Source: Amycolatopsis bullii
GTDB lineage: Bacteria > Actinomycetota > Actinomycetes > Mycobacteriales > Pseudonocardiaceae
Length of the DNA: 64,000 nucleotides
Direction: 5' to 3'
Assembly (NCBI RefSeq): GCF_014654205.1
Contig: NZ_BNAW01000016.1
Coordinates: 92,447-156,446, forward strand
Made by a program: the position numbers and the translations under genes. Below the pieces are notes generated by a model, which saw only the letters and a list, made by a program, of their open reading frames with translations, was not told the DNA's origin and did not search any database. Positions within the stretch are counted from its first letter, which is position 1; the number at the start of each line of letters is the position of its first letter. Positions 16,287 through 25,139 of this stretch are shown piece by piece.

Positions 16287-16500
16287 GCGCGTACGCGCCT
16301 TCGCGCCGCTCGACGAGACCGTCGAACTCCAGGCGCCGCACGGTTTCCGTGAGCACCTTCGCGCTGATGCCGCCGATCGTGCGCCGCAGGTCGACGTGCC
16401 GCTGCGGGCCGTCGCGCAACGCCCACAGCACCACCGGGTTCCATGTGTTGGCGACCAGGTCGAAGGCGAGCCGCGTGCGGCAGTCCGCGAGGAAGTCCAT
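16174..16500 (-). CDS. HxlR-family transcriptional regulator
   Basis: A winged-helix protein of 108 residues with the family pattern WNPVVLWALRDGPQRHVDLR followed by IGGISAKVLTETVRRLEFDG. It is divergent from the NAD-binding reductase gene at 16568, a common arrangement in which HxlR proteins control a nearby redox enzyme. The usual N-terminal cysteine is present (Cys7 in MDFLADCRTR), so redox or electrophile sensing is possible. Its 3' end overlaps the convergent membrane-protein gene. Confidence 0.85.
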   Translation of the reverse strand: MDFLADCRTRLAFDLVANTWNPVVLWALRDGPQRHVDLRRTIGGISAKVLTETVRRLEFDGLVERREGAYALTPLGSTLLEPIEGFGRWAAEHADDVVAAQTRAERSA

Positions 16501-16567
16501 GGTTACCGTTCGGTTCCTTCCGGGGTTCCTACCGTCGTGCTGGTACAGCCAAGCACAAGGAGGACGC

Positions 16568-17143
16568 ATGCGGATCGGGATCTTCGGCACGGGCGGGATG
16601 GCGGACGCGCTCGGCACGCAGTGGGCACGCCACGACCTCATGGTGAGCGGCCGGTCCGATCCCGGTCCGCTGGCCGGGCGGCTCGGCGCCGCGACCGGAA
16701 CCTGGCGCGAGACGGCCGCTTTCGCCGACGTGCTGCTCCTGGCCGTCCCCGCGGCCGCGATCGGCGAGGTGCTCGCCGAGGCGGGCCCGCTCGCCGGGAA
16801 GGTGCTGGTGGACTGCACCAACGATCCTTCCCTTACCGGTACACCGGTGGCGTCGCGGATCATCACCGAAGCCCACGTCGTGAAGGCGTTCAACCTCGCG
16901 CACGTCGACGTCTGGCGGATGACCCCGCCGGTGTTCGGCGGCCGCCCGCTGTCGGTCCCGTTGTGCGGCGACGACCCGGCAGCGCTCGACGCCGTCAGCA
17001 CGCTGGTCCGGGACATCGGCGCGCACCCGGTCCACGCGGGCGGCCTGGACCGGGCGGCCCTGTTGGAAGCGACCGCGGCGTTCGTCATCGGGCTGTGGTT
17101 CGCCGGCGAAGACGCGCAGGCGATCCTGACCCCGCTGGGCTGA
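16568..17143 (+). CDS. NAD(P)-binding reductase, F420-dependent NADP reductase-like
   Basis: The 191-residue Rossmann protein begins MRIGIFGTGGMADALG and contains VLLLAVPAAAIGEVL, VLVDCTNDP and VVKAFNLAHVDVW, the pattern of the NADP oxidoreductase/coenzyme F420-dependent family. An AAGGAGG ribosome site lies just before the ATG. The divergent HxlR gene is probably its regulator. The reaction is uncertain; members include F420H2:NADP reductases and other dinucleotide-dependent reductases. Confidence 0.85.
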   Translation: MRIGIFGTGGMADALGTQWARHDLMVSGRSDPGPLAGRLGAATGTWRETAAFADVLLLAVPAAAIGEVLAEAGPLAGKVLVDCTNDPSLTGTPVASRIITEAHVVKAFNLAHVDVWRMTPPVFGGRPLSVPLCGDDPAALDAVSTLVRDIGAHPVHAGGLDRAALLEATAAFVIGLWFAGEDAQAILTPLG

Positions 17144-17151
17144 GAGGACCG

Positions 17152-19656
17152 CTAGTGCGCGCCCACCTCGGTCACCCGGACGACCGCCACCCCGGCTTCG
17201 TCCGACGCGGCCAGGTCGACCTCGGCGCTGATGCCCCAGTCGTGGTCGCCCGCCGGGTCGTCGAAGATCTGGCGCACCTTCCAGACGTCCGGCTGCTGCT
17301 CGATCATCAGCAGCTGCGGGCCGCGCGCGTCCGGGCCGGTGCCGAGCGTCTCGTACTCCTCGAAGTAGTCCTCGATCGCTTCCTGCCACGCATCCGCGTC
17401 CCAGCCGCTGCCCGCGTCCAGTTCGCCGAGCGGGAACCATGCCCGCCGCGCGAACAGCTCGACCCGGCGGAACAGCTCGTTGCGCACCAGGACGCGGAAC
17501 GCGCGCTCGTTGCGGGTGACGGCCGGCGGCGGCTCCGGCGGGCGGTGCGACACCGGGCCTTCTTCCGTCGGGTGGCGCAGCGCCTCCCACTCGTCCAGCA
17601 GGCTCGAGTCGACCTGCCGGACCAGCTCGCCGAGCCACTCGATGAGGTCCTGCAGCGCTTCGGTCTTCGCCTCGTCCGGGACCGTGTGGCGCAGCGCGTC
17701 GTAGACGTCGGCGACGTAGCGCAGCACCAGCCCTTCGGACCGGGCCAGCTGGTAGAAGCCGATGTACTCGACGAAGTTCATCGCGCGCTCGTACATGTCC
17801 CGCACGACCGACTTCGGCGACAGCTCGTAGTCGGCGACCCACGGGTGGCCCTGCCGGTAGCTGTGGAACGCGCCCTGCAGCAGCTCTTCGAGGGGCTTCG
17901 GGTACGTGATGCTCTCGAGCAGCTCCATCCGCTCGTCGTACTCGATGCCCTCGGCCTTCATGGCGTTCACGGCCTCGCCGCGGGCCTTGAACTGCTGCTG
18001 CGAAAGCACCGGGCGCGGGTTGTCCACTGTGGATTCCACAACGGACACGACGTCGAGCGCGTAGCTCGGCGACTCGAGGTCGAACAGCTCGATCGCGGCC
18101 AGTGCGAACGGCGAAAGCGGCTGGTTGAGCGCGAAGTCGAACTGCAGGTCGACGGTGAGCCGGATGATCCGGCCCTGTTCGTCCGGTTCGGACAGTCGTT
18201 CCACGACGCCGGCGGCGAGCAGCGCGCGGTAGATCGCGATGGCGCGCAGGATCAGCTTGCGCTGCGACGCGCGGTCCTCGTGGTTGTCCTCGAGCAGGTG
18301 CCGCATCGAGTCGAAGGCGTTGCCCGGCCGCGAGATCACGTTCAGCAGCATCGAGTGCGTGACCTTGAAGCTGGACGTCAGCGGCTCGGGGTCGGCCGCG
18401 ATGAGCCGGTCGAACGTGCTCTCGGTCCAGTTGACGAACCCCTCGGGCGCCTTCTTCCGGACGATCTTCTTTTTCTTCTTCGGGTCGTCGCCGGCCTTCT
18501 CGAGGGCTTTGGCGTTCTCGACGACGTGGTCGGGGGCCTGCACGACGACGTAGCCGTCGGTGTCGTACCCCGCGCGCCCGGCCCGGCCGGCGATCTGGTG
18601 GAACTCGCGGGCCTTGAGGTGCCGCTGGCGGACGCCGTCGTACTTGGTGAGCGCCGAGAAGACGACCGTCCGGATCGGCACGTTGATGCCGACGCCGAGC
18701 GTGTCGGTCCCGCAGATCACCTTGAGCAGCCCGGACTGGGCCAGGGTCTCGACCAATCGGCGGTACTTCGGCAGCATCCCGGCGTGGTGGACGCCGATGC
18801 CGTGGCGGACCAGCCGCGAGAGCGTCTTGCCGAAGCCGGCGGCGAACCGGAAGTCGCCGATCAGCTCGGCGATGGCCTCCTTCTCCGCCTTCGACGTCAC
18901 GTTGATGCTCATCAGCGTCTGCGCCCGCTCGATGGCCGCGGCCTGCGAGAAGTGCACGACGTAGACCGGCGCTTGACCACCGTTCAAGAGCTCGGACATC
19001 GTCTCGTGCAACGGCGTCAGCGCGTACCGGAAGGTGAGCGGGACCGGGCGCTGCGCCGACGTGACGACGGCGGTCGGCTTGCCGGTGCGGCGGGTGAGGT
19101 CCTTTTCGAAGAAGGAGACGTCGCCCAGGGTCGCCGACATCAGGACGAACTGGGCCCTGGGCAGCTCGAGCAGCGGCACCTGCCAGGCCCAGCCGCGGTC
19201 GGGCTCGGAGTAGAAGTGGAACTCGTCGGCCACGACCTGCCCGACGGGCGCGTCGGCCCCGAACCGCAACGCGATGTTCGCCAGGATTTCGGCTGTGCAG
19301 CAGATGATCGGCGCGTCCGGGTTGACGCTCGAGTCGCCGGTCATCATCCCGACGTTGTCCGCGCCGAAGATGTCGATGAGCTGGAAGAACTTCTCCGAGA
19401 CGAGGGCCTTGATGGGCGCGGTGTAGTAGCTGCGGCGGCCCTGGGCGAGCGCGGTGAAGTGCGCGCCGACGGCGACGAGGCTCTTCCCGGAGCCGGTCGG
19501 CGTCGAAAGGATGACGTTCGATCCGGAGACGACCTCCATCACCGCCTCCTCCTGCGCCGGGTACAGCTCGATGCCCCGTTCGGCCGTCCAGGTGGTGAAG
19601 GCTTCGAAGAGGGCGTCGGGGTCGGGATCCGCAGGCAGGAGGTCGGTGAGAGTCAT
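17152..19656 (-). CDS. Ski2-like DExH-box helicase with DUF3516 C-terminal region
   Basis: A superfamily 2 helicase of 834 residues. Motif I is STPTGSGKSL, motif II DEFH, motif III SATLG and motif VI QIAGRAGRAG, followed by the long DUF3516 domain found in actinobacteria. A KKKKK-rich insert lies after motif VI. The ATG at 19656 has only a weak AGGTG upstream. It is cytoplasmic and probably unwinds structured RNA or RNA-DNA substrates; this is inferred from the Ski2/Mtr4-like core. It is divergent from the acidic protein gene at 19808. Confidence 0.9.
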   Translation of the reverse strand: MTLTDLLPADPDPDALFEAFTTWTAERGIELYPAQEEAVMEVVSGSNVILSTPTGSGKSLVAVGAHFTALAQGRRSYYTAPIKALVSEKFFQLIDIFGADNVGMMTGDSSVNPDAPIICCTAEILANIALRFGADAPVGQVVADEFHFYSEPDRGWAWQVPLLELPRAQFVLMSATLGDVSFFEKDLTRRTGKPTAVVTSAQRPVPLTFRYALTPLHETMSELLNGGQAPVYVVHFSQAAAIERAQTLMSINVTSKAEKEAIAELIGDFRFAAGFGKTLSRLVRHGIGVHHAGMLPKYRRLVETLAQSGLLKVICGTDTLGVGINVPIRTVVFSALTKYDGVRQRHLKAREFHQIAGRAGRAGYDTDGYVVVQAPDHVVENAKALEKAGDDPKKKKKIVRKKAPEGFVNWTESTFDRLIAADPEPLTSSFKVTHSMLLNVISRPGNAFDSMRHLLEDNHEDRASQRKLILRAIAIYRALLAAGVVERLSEPDEQGRIIRLTVDLQFDFALNQPLSPFALAAIELFDLESPSYALDVVSVVESTVDNPRPVLSQQQFKARGEAVNAMKAEGIEYDERMELLESITYPKPLEELLQGAFHSYRQGHPWVADYELSPKSVVRDMYERAMNFVEYIGFYQLARSEGLVLRYVADVYDALRHTVPDEAKTEALQDLIEWLGELVRQVDSSLLDEWEALRHPTEEGPVSHRPPEPPPAVTRNERAFRVLVRNELFRRVELFARRAWFPLGELDAGSGWDADAWQEAIEDYFEEYETLGTGPDARGPQLLMIEQQPDVWKVRQIFDDPAGDHDWGISAEVDLAASDEAGVAVVRVTEVGAH

Positions 19657-19807
19657 CAGGCACCTATCGTGCCATCCGCTCGTCGCAAAGTCGGCAGGGG
19701 CGATCGCATCGCGAGTGCGAAACCCGTAGGCTTCGCGGTACCGCGCGTCGACCGGGTGATACTTCCGGTCCCGCGCGCACACGGGCGGTACTCCGGAGGG
19801 CTTAGGA

Positions 19808-21076
19808 ATGGCACAGGACATCATCCCGATCGAACTCGGCCTGCCGCAGGGCGACGTCGTCACCCTGTGGGCGCCGCGCTGGCGGGAAGACGGCGAGGAG
19901 TGGGAAGCTTTCCTCGGCGACGAGGACGACCTGTACGCCTTCGCCGACGCAGCTCACCTGGCCGCCTTCGTCCGCACGTCCGAGCGGCACGACCTGCTCG
20001 ACCACCCGGCGTGGGACGCGGTGCCGTCGCTGAACGTGCCGGAGCTGATCCCGGACGAAGACCACACGTACGACCTCGTGGGCGTGCCGGAGCTGGTCGC
20101 CGAGGAGCCGGACGTCTGGCACATCGCGGAGCTGGCGGAGATCGTCGGCATCGTGCGGTCGCTCGCCGACGTCTGCGACCTCGAGGAGGTCCACGAGATC
20201 CTCGACTCGACCGAGGGCTTCTCGCTGCTCGACCAGGGCACGCTGCCGTTCACCGGCGGTGTCGGCGTGCAGGTGTGGAACGACCTGTCCGAGACGGTGT
20301 CGCAGAAGTGGGACACCGTGCTCGACGCGATCGACGGCCTGGTGACCCAGCCGGAGGTCGACGAGAAGGTGCTGGAGCAGACGGCCGAGGAGCTGGCCGC
20401 GTTCCACGAGGAGTCCGCGGAGGCTGAAGCCGGCGCCGAGGGCGAAGAGGACCTCGAGGTCATCGATTCCCTCGACTCTTCGGATGGCGCGGAGGACGAG
20501 GAAGAAGAAGAGGGCCCGGTCGGCTTCTGGGCCGAGGTCGGCATCGACCCCATCAAGATCATCACGTCCGGCGCGGAGTACTACACGCTGCGCTGCTACC
20601 TCGAGGACGAGCCGGTGTTCCTCGGCAGCGAGGGCGAGATCGACGTGTTCACCTCGACGGGCGCGCTCGCCCGCGCCCTCGCGGACGGCAAGGACCTGGC
20701 CGACACGGACCTCGCGGACGTGTCCACGTGGGACGAGGTGCTGGCCAAGGCGACGGCGGGCGAGCTCGAGATCGAGGTCGACCCGGAGAACACGTACGTC
20801 CTGACGGGCCTGGACGCGGACATCGCGGAGGGCCCGGACGCGATCGACCCGACCCAGCTGGAGCTGGCGGTCGAGCTGATCACGGACGCGGCGGACTGGG
20901 CGGGCGACGACTCGGCCGAGACGGCACTGGCGGGCAACGAAAGCCTGGGCTGGCTGGTGTCCTTCGTGTTGCGCCCGGACCCGACGCGCCTCGAGCCGTC
21001 GGCGCCGTTCGACGCGGAGCAGAGCGCGTGGCGGAAGCTCGTCGAAACTTTCGAGAACCGCCTGACGGTCGCCTGA
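19808..21076 (+). CDS. Acidic conserved actinobacterial protein with internal duplication
   Basis: This strongly acidic cytoplasmic protein of 422 residues has no enzyme motif. Two halves look alike. Residues 15-125 contain EAFLGDEDDLYAFADAAHLA, AWDAV and DHTYDLVGV. Residues 250-385 contain PVFLGSEGEIDVFTSTGALA, TWDEV and ENTYVLTGL, in the same order. An acidic linker (EDEEEEEGPVG) joins them. Homologues are sometimes labelled primosomal protein, without basis visible here. It is divergent from the Ski2-like helicase and has a terminator behind it. Confidence 0.75.
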   Translation: MAQDIIPIELGLPQGDVVTLWAPRWREDGEEWEAFLGDEDDLYAFADAAHLAAFVRTSERHDLLDHPAWDAVPSLNVPELIPDEDHTYDLVGVPELVAEEPDVWHIAELAEIVGIVRSLADVCDLEEVHEILDSTEGFSLLDQGTLPFTGGVGVQVWNDLSETVSQKWDTVLDAIDGLVTQPEVDEKVLEQTAEELAAFHEESAEAEAGAEGEEDLEVIDSLDSSDGAEDEEEEEGPVGFWAEVGIDPIKIITSGAEYYTLRCYLEDEPVFLGSEGEIDVFTSTGALARALADGKDLADTDLADVSTWDEVLAKATAGELEIEVDPENTYVLTGLDADIAEGPDAIDPTQLELAVELITDAADWAGDDSAETALAGNESLGWLVSFVLRPDPTRLEPSAPFDAEQSAWRKLVETFENRLTVA

Positions 21077-21087
21077 GTTTCGCGTCC

Positions 21088-21123
21088 GAAGGCCGCCTCC
21101 CGTGGTCGGGGAGGCGGCCTTCG
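21088..21123 (+). terminator. Stem-loop after the acidic protein gene
   Basis: GAAGGCCGCCTCCC pairs with GGGAGGCGGCCTTC around a six-base loop. Confidence 0.75.
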
Positions 21124-21153
21124 CCGTGTCCGGGTACGGTCGGCCCGTGCTCA

Positions 21154-21226
21154 GGCGGGCATCACGCGTGAGCCGGCGGGCATCACGTGTGATTGGGCGG
21201 GCATCTCGCGTGAGCCGGCGGGCATC
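21154..21226. repeat. 21-base tandem repeat with palindromic cores
   Basis: GGCGGGCATC begins at 21154, 21175, 21196 and 21217, an exact 21-base period. The first three units carry TCACGCGTGA, TCACGTGTGA and TCTCGCGTGA at 21162, 21183 and 21204. The fourth unit has lost the core. The array lies between the ends of two convergent genes. Confidence 0.75.
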
Positions 21227-22430
21227 AGGGCTCCGGGTGTTCCACGCGGACCGGGACCACCAGCACCGCCAGGGCCGGGAACACCGCCGCCACGCAGAAC
21301 GCCAGGGCGTACCGGCTGTCGCCGATCACCAGGCCCAGGAGCGGCGGGGTCAGGGAGGCCGCGATGTTCTGGGCCGTGTTCTGCGTTCCCATCGCCCGCC
21401 CGGACCACGCCAAGCCCGCCAGCTCGGCCGAGGCCGTGAAGCCCAGGCCGTTGTCCGCCACCGTGATCACCCCCGCCAACGCCAGCGCCAGCAGCACCAG
21501 CCACGGCCAGGACGCGTCGCCGAGCGCCACCAGCAGCATGACCAGGCAGCTCGAGACCGCCAAAATCCGCATCGGACGCAGGCGGCTGCCCACCCGGTCC
21601 GACCACCAGCCCGACCCCAGGCGGCCCCCGGCGCCGAGCACCTGGACCACCGCCAGGTACCAGCCCGCCGCCAACGGGCTCCAGTGCTGCACCGCCACCA
21701 GGTACACCGGCGCGAACGCCGACACCGCGAACTGCGGCACCACCAGCAGCGCGCTCGCCCCGTGCACCCGCCACAGCGCCGCGTGCCGGTACGGAGAAGC
21801 GCCCGCCGAGTGAGGCGCGCGCGGCGGCCGCGGCGGGTCCGTCACCAGCCAGGCCACCAGCAGCGCCACCAGGATCGCCAGCCCGGCCGGCAGCAGGACC
21901 GCCGCCCGGAAGCCGAAGTGCTCGGCCAGCGGCGGCAGGCCCAGCGCGGCGACGCCGACGCCGAGCGGCTGGGCCGTCTGGCGGATCCCCATCGCCACGC
22001 CGCGCTCGGACTTGGCGAACCAGCCCATCACGACGCGACCGCTCGCCGCGTTCACCGAAGCCGTACAGGCGCCGGCCGCCAAAAACACCCCAAAGAGCAG
22101 CCCGACCGGGTGACTTCCTATCCCGGCGTACACCAGGAGTAACCCCGAGATGCCCAGGCCCAGGGCCATGATGAGGCGCTCTCCGTAACGGTCCGCAGCC
22201 GCGCCCCACACGATCAGGGTGAACAACAACCCGATGCTCGGCGCCGCGACGACCGTGCCGGCCTCCGCCAGCGTCAGCCCCTCCACCGCGCGCATGGCCG
22301 GGACCAGGAACGGGAGGCCGTAGAGGAACGAGCAGCTCGCGGTCTGCGCGGCGAGACCGAGCGCGAGAATGAGCCAACGCCGTGGATTCGCGTGAACCGG
22401 ACTGCCCGCGACCTGCGCCATCTTCTCCAC
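21225..22430 (-). CDS. MFS transporter
   Basis: A 401-residue major facilitator with about 12 membrane helices. The helix 2-3 loop is DRYGERLIM and a GIRQTAQPLG segment lies in helix 5, as in nitrate/oxalate-type and cyanate-type MFS carriers. The GTG at 22430 gives the full N terminus; an ATG at 22421 is equally possible. The substrate is unknown. A TCTCA/TGAGA inverted repeat just upstream may be its operator. It is on the same strand as add but separated from it by a terminator. Confidence 0.85.
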   Translation of the reverse strand: MEKMAQVAGSPVHANPRRWLILALGLAAQTASCSFLYGLPFLVPAMRAVEGLTLAEAGTVVAAPSIGLLFTLIVWGAAADRYGERLIMALGLGISGLLLVYAGIGSHPVGLLFGVFLAAGACTASVNAASGRVVMGWFAKSERGVAMGIRQTAQPLGVGVAALGLPPLAEHFGFRAAVLLPAGLAILVALLVAWLVTDPPRPPRAPHSAGASPYRHAALWRVHGASALLVVPQFAVSAFAPVYLVAVQHWSPLAAGWYLAVVQVLGAGGRLGSGWWSDRVGSRLRPMRILAVSSCLVMLLVALGDASWPWLVLLALALAGVITVADNGLGFTASAELAGLAWSGRAMGTQNTAQNIAASLTPPLLGLVIGDSRYALAFCVAAVFPALAVLVVPVRVEHPEP

Positions 22431-22432
22431 CG

Positions 22433-22447
22433 TCTCAAATAATGAGA
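22433..22447. promoter_or_regulatory. Candidate operator of the MFS gene
   Basis: TCTCA and TGAGA flank a five-base AATAA spacer immediately before the MFS start codon, in a locally AT-rich stretch. Confidence 0.4.
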
Positions 22448-22485
22448 AGTTGTTCCTACATGGTGAACGATAGTTGGCATGGCTA

Positions 22486-22510
22486 AGGACCGCAAGCGCG
22501 TTGCGGTCCT
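22486..22510 (-). terminator. Stem-loop after add
   Basis: AGGACCGCAA pairs perfectly with TTGCGGTCCT around a five-base loop, 13 bases beyond the adenosine deaminase stop. Confidence 0.7.
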
Positions 22511-22522
22511 AAGCGGGGAGGG

Positions 22523-23617
22523 TCAGGCGAGCGCGGCGTAGCCGGGCTTGATGACGTCGTCGATCAGCGCGAGCCGGGCGTCGAAATCGATGAACGCGGA
22601 TTTCATCGCGTTGATGGTGAACCAGCGGAAGTCGTCGATACCATAGCCGAACGTCTCGTGCAGCACGGCGAATTCGCTGGTCATCGTGCATCCGCTCATC
22701 AGCCGGTTGTCCGTGTTCACGGTCACCCGGAAGCGCAGCTTGGCGAGCAGGCCGATGGGATGCTCGGCGATCGACCGGACCGTACCTGTTTGGACGTTCG
22801 ACGTCGGGCAGATCTCCAGGGGGATGCGGCGGTCGCGGACGTACGCGGCCAACCGTCCAAGGTGGACCGTGCCGTCCGCGTCGGTCTTGATGTCCTCGGC
22901 GATGCGCACGCCGTGCCCGAGCCGCTCGGCGCCGCAGTGCTGAATCGCTTCCCAAATGGAAGGTAAACCGAAAGCTTCACCCGCATGAATGGTGAAGTGC
23001 GCATTGTTCTGACGCAGATATTCGAACGCGTCGAGATTGCGGGTCGGGGGGAATCCGTCCTCGGGTCCGGCGATGTCGAACCCGGCCACGCCGGCGTCGC
23101 GGTAGCGGACGGCCAGGTTCGCGATCTCGAGCGCCCGGGCGTGCTGGCGCATCGCGCAGAGCAACGTCGCGACGCGGATGGTGCCGCCGTTCGCGGCAAC
23201 CCGGCGAGTGCCCTCCGTGAACCCCGCCTGGACGGCCTCGACCACCGCATCGAGTGACAGACCGCGTTCGACGAACAACTCCGGTGCGTAGCGCACCTCG
23301 GCGTAGACGACGCCGTCGGCGGCCAGGTCCTCCACCGCCTCCGCGGCGACCCTGACCAGCGCTTCCTCCGTCTGCATCACCCCGCAGGTGTGGGCGAACG
23401 TCTCGAGGTAGGAGACGAGTGAGCCGGAGTCGGCCGCCCGGCGGAACCAGCTGCCCAGCTCGGCCGGGTCGGAAGTGGGCAGACCGGCATAACCGGTCGC
23501 GTCGGCGAGCTCGGCGACGGTCGCCGGGCGCAGGCCGCCGTCGAGGTGGTCGTGCAGCAGCACCTTGGGTGCGCGGCGGAGTGTCTCGGTGGGCAGAACA
23601 GGGCTTTCGTCAGGCAT
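22523..23617 (-). CDS. add: Adenosine deaminase
   Basis: Converts adenosine and deoxyadenosine to inosine forms in purine salvage. The metal site is HDHLDGG (His22, His24) near the N terminus. The active-site segments IHAGEA, GHGVRI, CPTSNVQTG and VNTDNRLMSG follow in the right order. The 364-residue length is normal for the family. It lies about 1.5 kb beyond the end of the nucleoside-uptake operon and on the same strand, but a plus-strand coiled-coil gene separates them, so it has its own promoter. Confidence 0.95.
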   Translation of the reverse strand: MPDESPVLPTETLRRAPKVLLHDHLDGGLRPATVAELADATGYAGLPTSDPAELGSWFRRAADSGSLVSYLETFAHTCGVMQTEEALVRVAAEAVEDLAADGVVYAEVRYAPELFVERGLSLDAVVEAVQAGFTEGTRRVAANGGTIRVATLLCAMRQHARALEIANLAVRYRDAGVAGFDIAGPEDGFPPTRNLDAFEYLRQNNAHFTIHAGEAFGLPSIWEAIQHCGAERLGHGVRIAEDIKTDADGTVHLGRLAAYVRDRRIPLEICPTSNVQTGTVRSIAEHPIGLLAKLRFRVTVNTDNRLMSGCTMTSEFAVLHETFGYGIDDFRWFTINAMKSAFIDFDARLALIDDVIKPGYAALA

Positions 23618-23830
23618 CCCCCAACGGTAACCTCGTTGTCATTCCCCTACATGGCCGTAACTCTCAGGCTCGGGCTAACCCTCAGCGTCGAGGATCATGT
23701 CCCGAATCGGCCATCCGGGGGCAGCCTCCGCAATAGCCTCTTCACGGGGGCCATACAGACAGCAATTTTTGCAATCGATAAGCTTCGTGGCACGTCCCTC
23801 CATTTCCCCGCCGACGAAGGACACACAGCA

Positions 23831-24955
23831 GTGACCACTGACAACCACATTGCCGCCCCGTCCTTCGACCGGATGCGCAACATGCTGGTGCGCGCGGCCG
23901 AAGTGCGTGAGAGCGAGCAGCAGCAGATCTTCGACGCGCTCGACGACATCTACGCCCGCCTCGCGCCGGTGGACTCGCTCGGCGCGGTCCGCAAGCGGCT
24001 GTCCGAGATGCCCGACCGCACCGAGGTCAGCGTCCTCGCCGAGCGCCTCGACGAGACGATGTCGCGCCTCGAGGCCCAGGACGCGGCGATCGCCGCCCTG
24101 ACCCGCGCGGTCGAGAGCATCGTCGACAAGCTCGCCAAGCCCTTCGCGCAGCTCGACGGCCGCCTCGACGGCGTCGCCGCGCGCTTCGAGGGTGTCGCGG
24201 GCCGGATGGACGGGCTCGAGGACAAGCTCCAGAACATCCACCGCCGGCTCGACGAGCTGGGCGGCCACCTCGACAAGCAGGACGCGAAGCTCGAGTCGCT
24301 CCCGCAGTCGGTGCACGGCCCGGTCCGCGAGCGGATCGAGCAGGCCGAGGCGACGCTGCGCGAGCGCATCGACGCCACCGACCACGAGCTGCGGAGCAAG
24401 GTCGACGAGCTGAGCCGCGTCACGCAGGAGCGGGTCGGCGAGCTGGGCCGCACGACGCACGAGCGGATCGACGCCAACACCGAGGCGCTCAAGGTCGCGC
24501 TGACCGAGACCGGCGAGATGATCGACGCGTCCGACCGGCTGGAGAACCTGGGCAACCGGCTCGAGACGGTCACCACCCGCCTCGACGACCTGGCCTCCCG
24601 CCTCGACAAGGTGGAGGACGGCTTCCTCTCCGGCATCGGCGACCTCGACGGCGCGCTCAAGAGCGGCCTGGCCAAGGTCGAGGGCACGCTGTCGAAGCAG
24701 CCGGACACCGACTCGGTGGACTCGCTGGTCCGCAAGAGCAACGACGAGAGCGTCCGCCGCATCGGCGGCCAGCTCGACGAGGCGATGGCGACGTTCGCGG
24801 AGCTGATGCTCGGCGGCGGCCCGGCGGTCCAGCAGATCGCCCCGCCCCCGCCGGCCCCGCGCCAGCCGCGCCGCAGCTCGCGCAACGGCCGCGCGCCGAA
24901 GCCGGCCGACGCCAAGGCCAAGACGGGCGAGGGCGCGGAAGAAGCCGCGGAGTAA
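23831..24955 (+). CDS. Long coiled-coil protein
   Basis: Most of the 374 residues form heptad- and 11-mer-like helical repeats, for example RLDELGGHLDKQDAKLESLP and RLENLGNRLETVTTRLDDLA. A short conserved N-terminal part (NMLVRAAEVRESEQQQIFDA) precedes them and a Pro/Ala/Lys tail follows. There is no signal peptide or membrane helix. The pattern resembles tropomyosin/apolipoprotein-like scaffold or granule-surface proteins. The GTG at 23831 was chosen because it begins the conserved part. Function unknown. Confidence 0.7.
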   Translation: MTTDNHIAAPSFDRMRNMLVRAAEVRESEQQQIFDALDDIYARLAPVDSLGAVRKRLSEMPDRTEVSVLAERLDETMSRLEAQDAAIAALTRAVESIVDKLAKPFAQLDGRLDGVAARFEGVAGRMDGLEDKLQNIHRRLDELGGHLDKQDAKLESLPQSVHGPVRERIEQAEATLRERIDATDHELRSKVDELSRVTQERVGELGRTTHERIDANTEALKVALTETGEMIDASDRLENLGNRLETVTTRLDDLASRLDKVEDGFLSGIGDLDGALKSGLAKVEGTLSKQPDTDSVDSLVRKSNDESVRRIGGQLDEAMATFAELMLGGGPAVQQIAPPPPAPRQPRRSSRNGRAPKPADAKAKTGEGAEEAAE

Positions 24956-24966
24956 CCCAGCACCAC

Positions 24967-25005
24967 GAAGAGGCCCCCACCGGTTCGCCGGCGGGGGCCT
25001 TCTTC
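24967..25005. terminator. Stem-loop after the coiled-coil gene
   Basis: GAAGAGGCCCCC...CCGG pairs with CCGG...GGGGGCCTTCTTC. It could serve both the coiled-coil gene and the convergent deoA operon. Confidence 0.65.
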
Positions 25006-25139
25006 ATGCTCGGAGGGGAGGGCGGGCCTCCGCCCCCCGTCTTCCAGCCTACCGAGCCCCACCGACAGTTTCGGGGGGCTCCGGCTCCCTCAGCGACAGT
25101 GGTCACCACTCGATCGGGTGATCATCGTCGCGACGATCG

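Noticed and set aside
16198..20427. Very long plus-strand open frame opposite the helicase gene
   Set aside because: It runs antisense to a clear helicase with all motifs and has an Arg/Val/Asp-biased product without family likeness.
21151..21236. The 21-base repeats as a CRISPR array
   Set aside because: Units are contiguous with no unique spacers, only four copies exist and no cas genes are near.
25124..25137. ATCGTCGCGACGAT palindrome just beyond the deoA stop
   Set aside because: A single copy made of GC-rich codon-like triplets between convergent genes; too little to call an operator.
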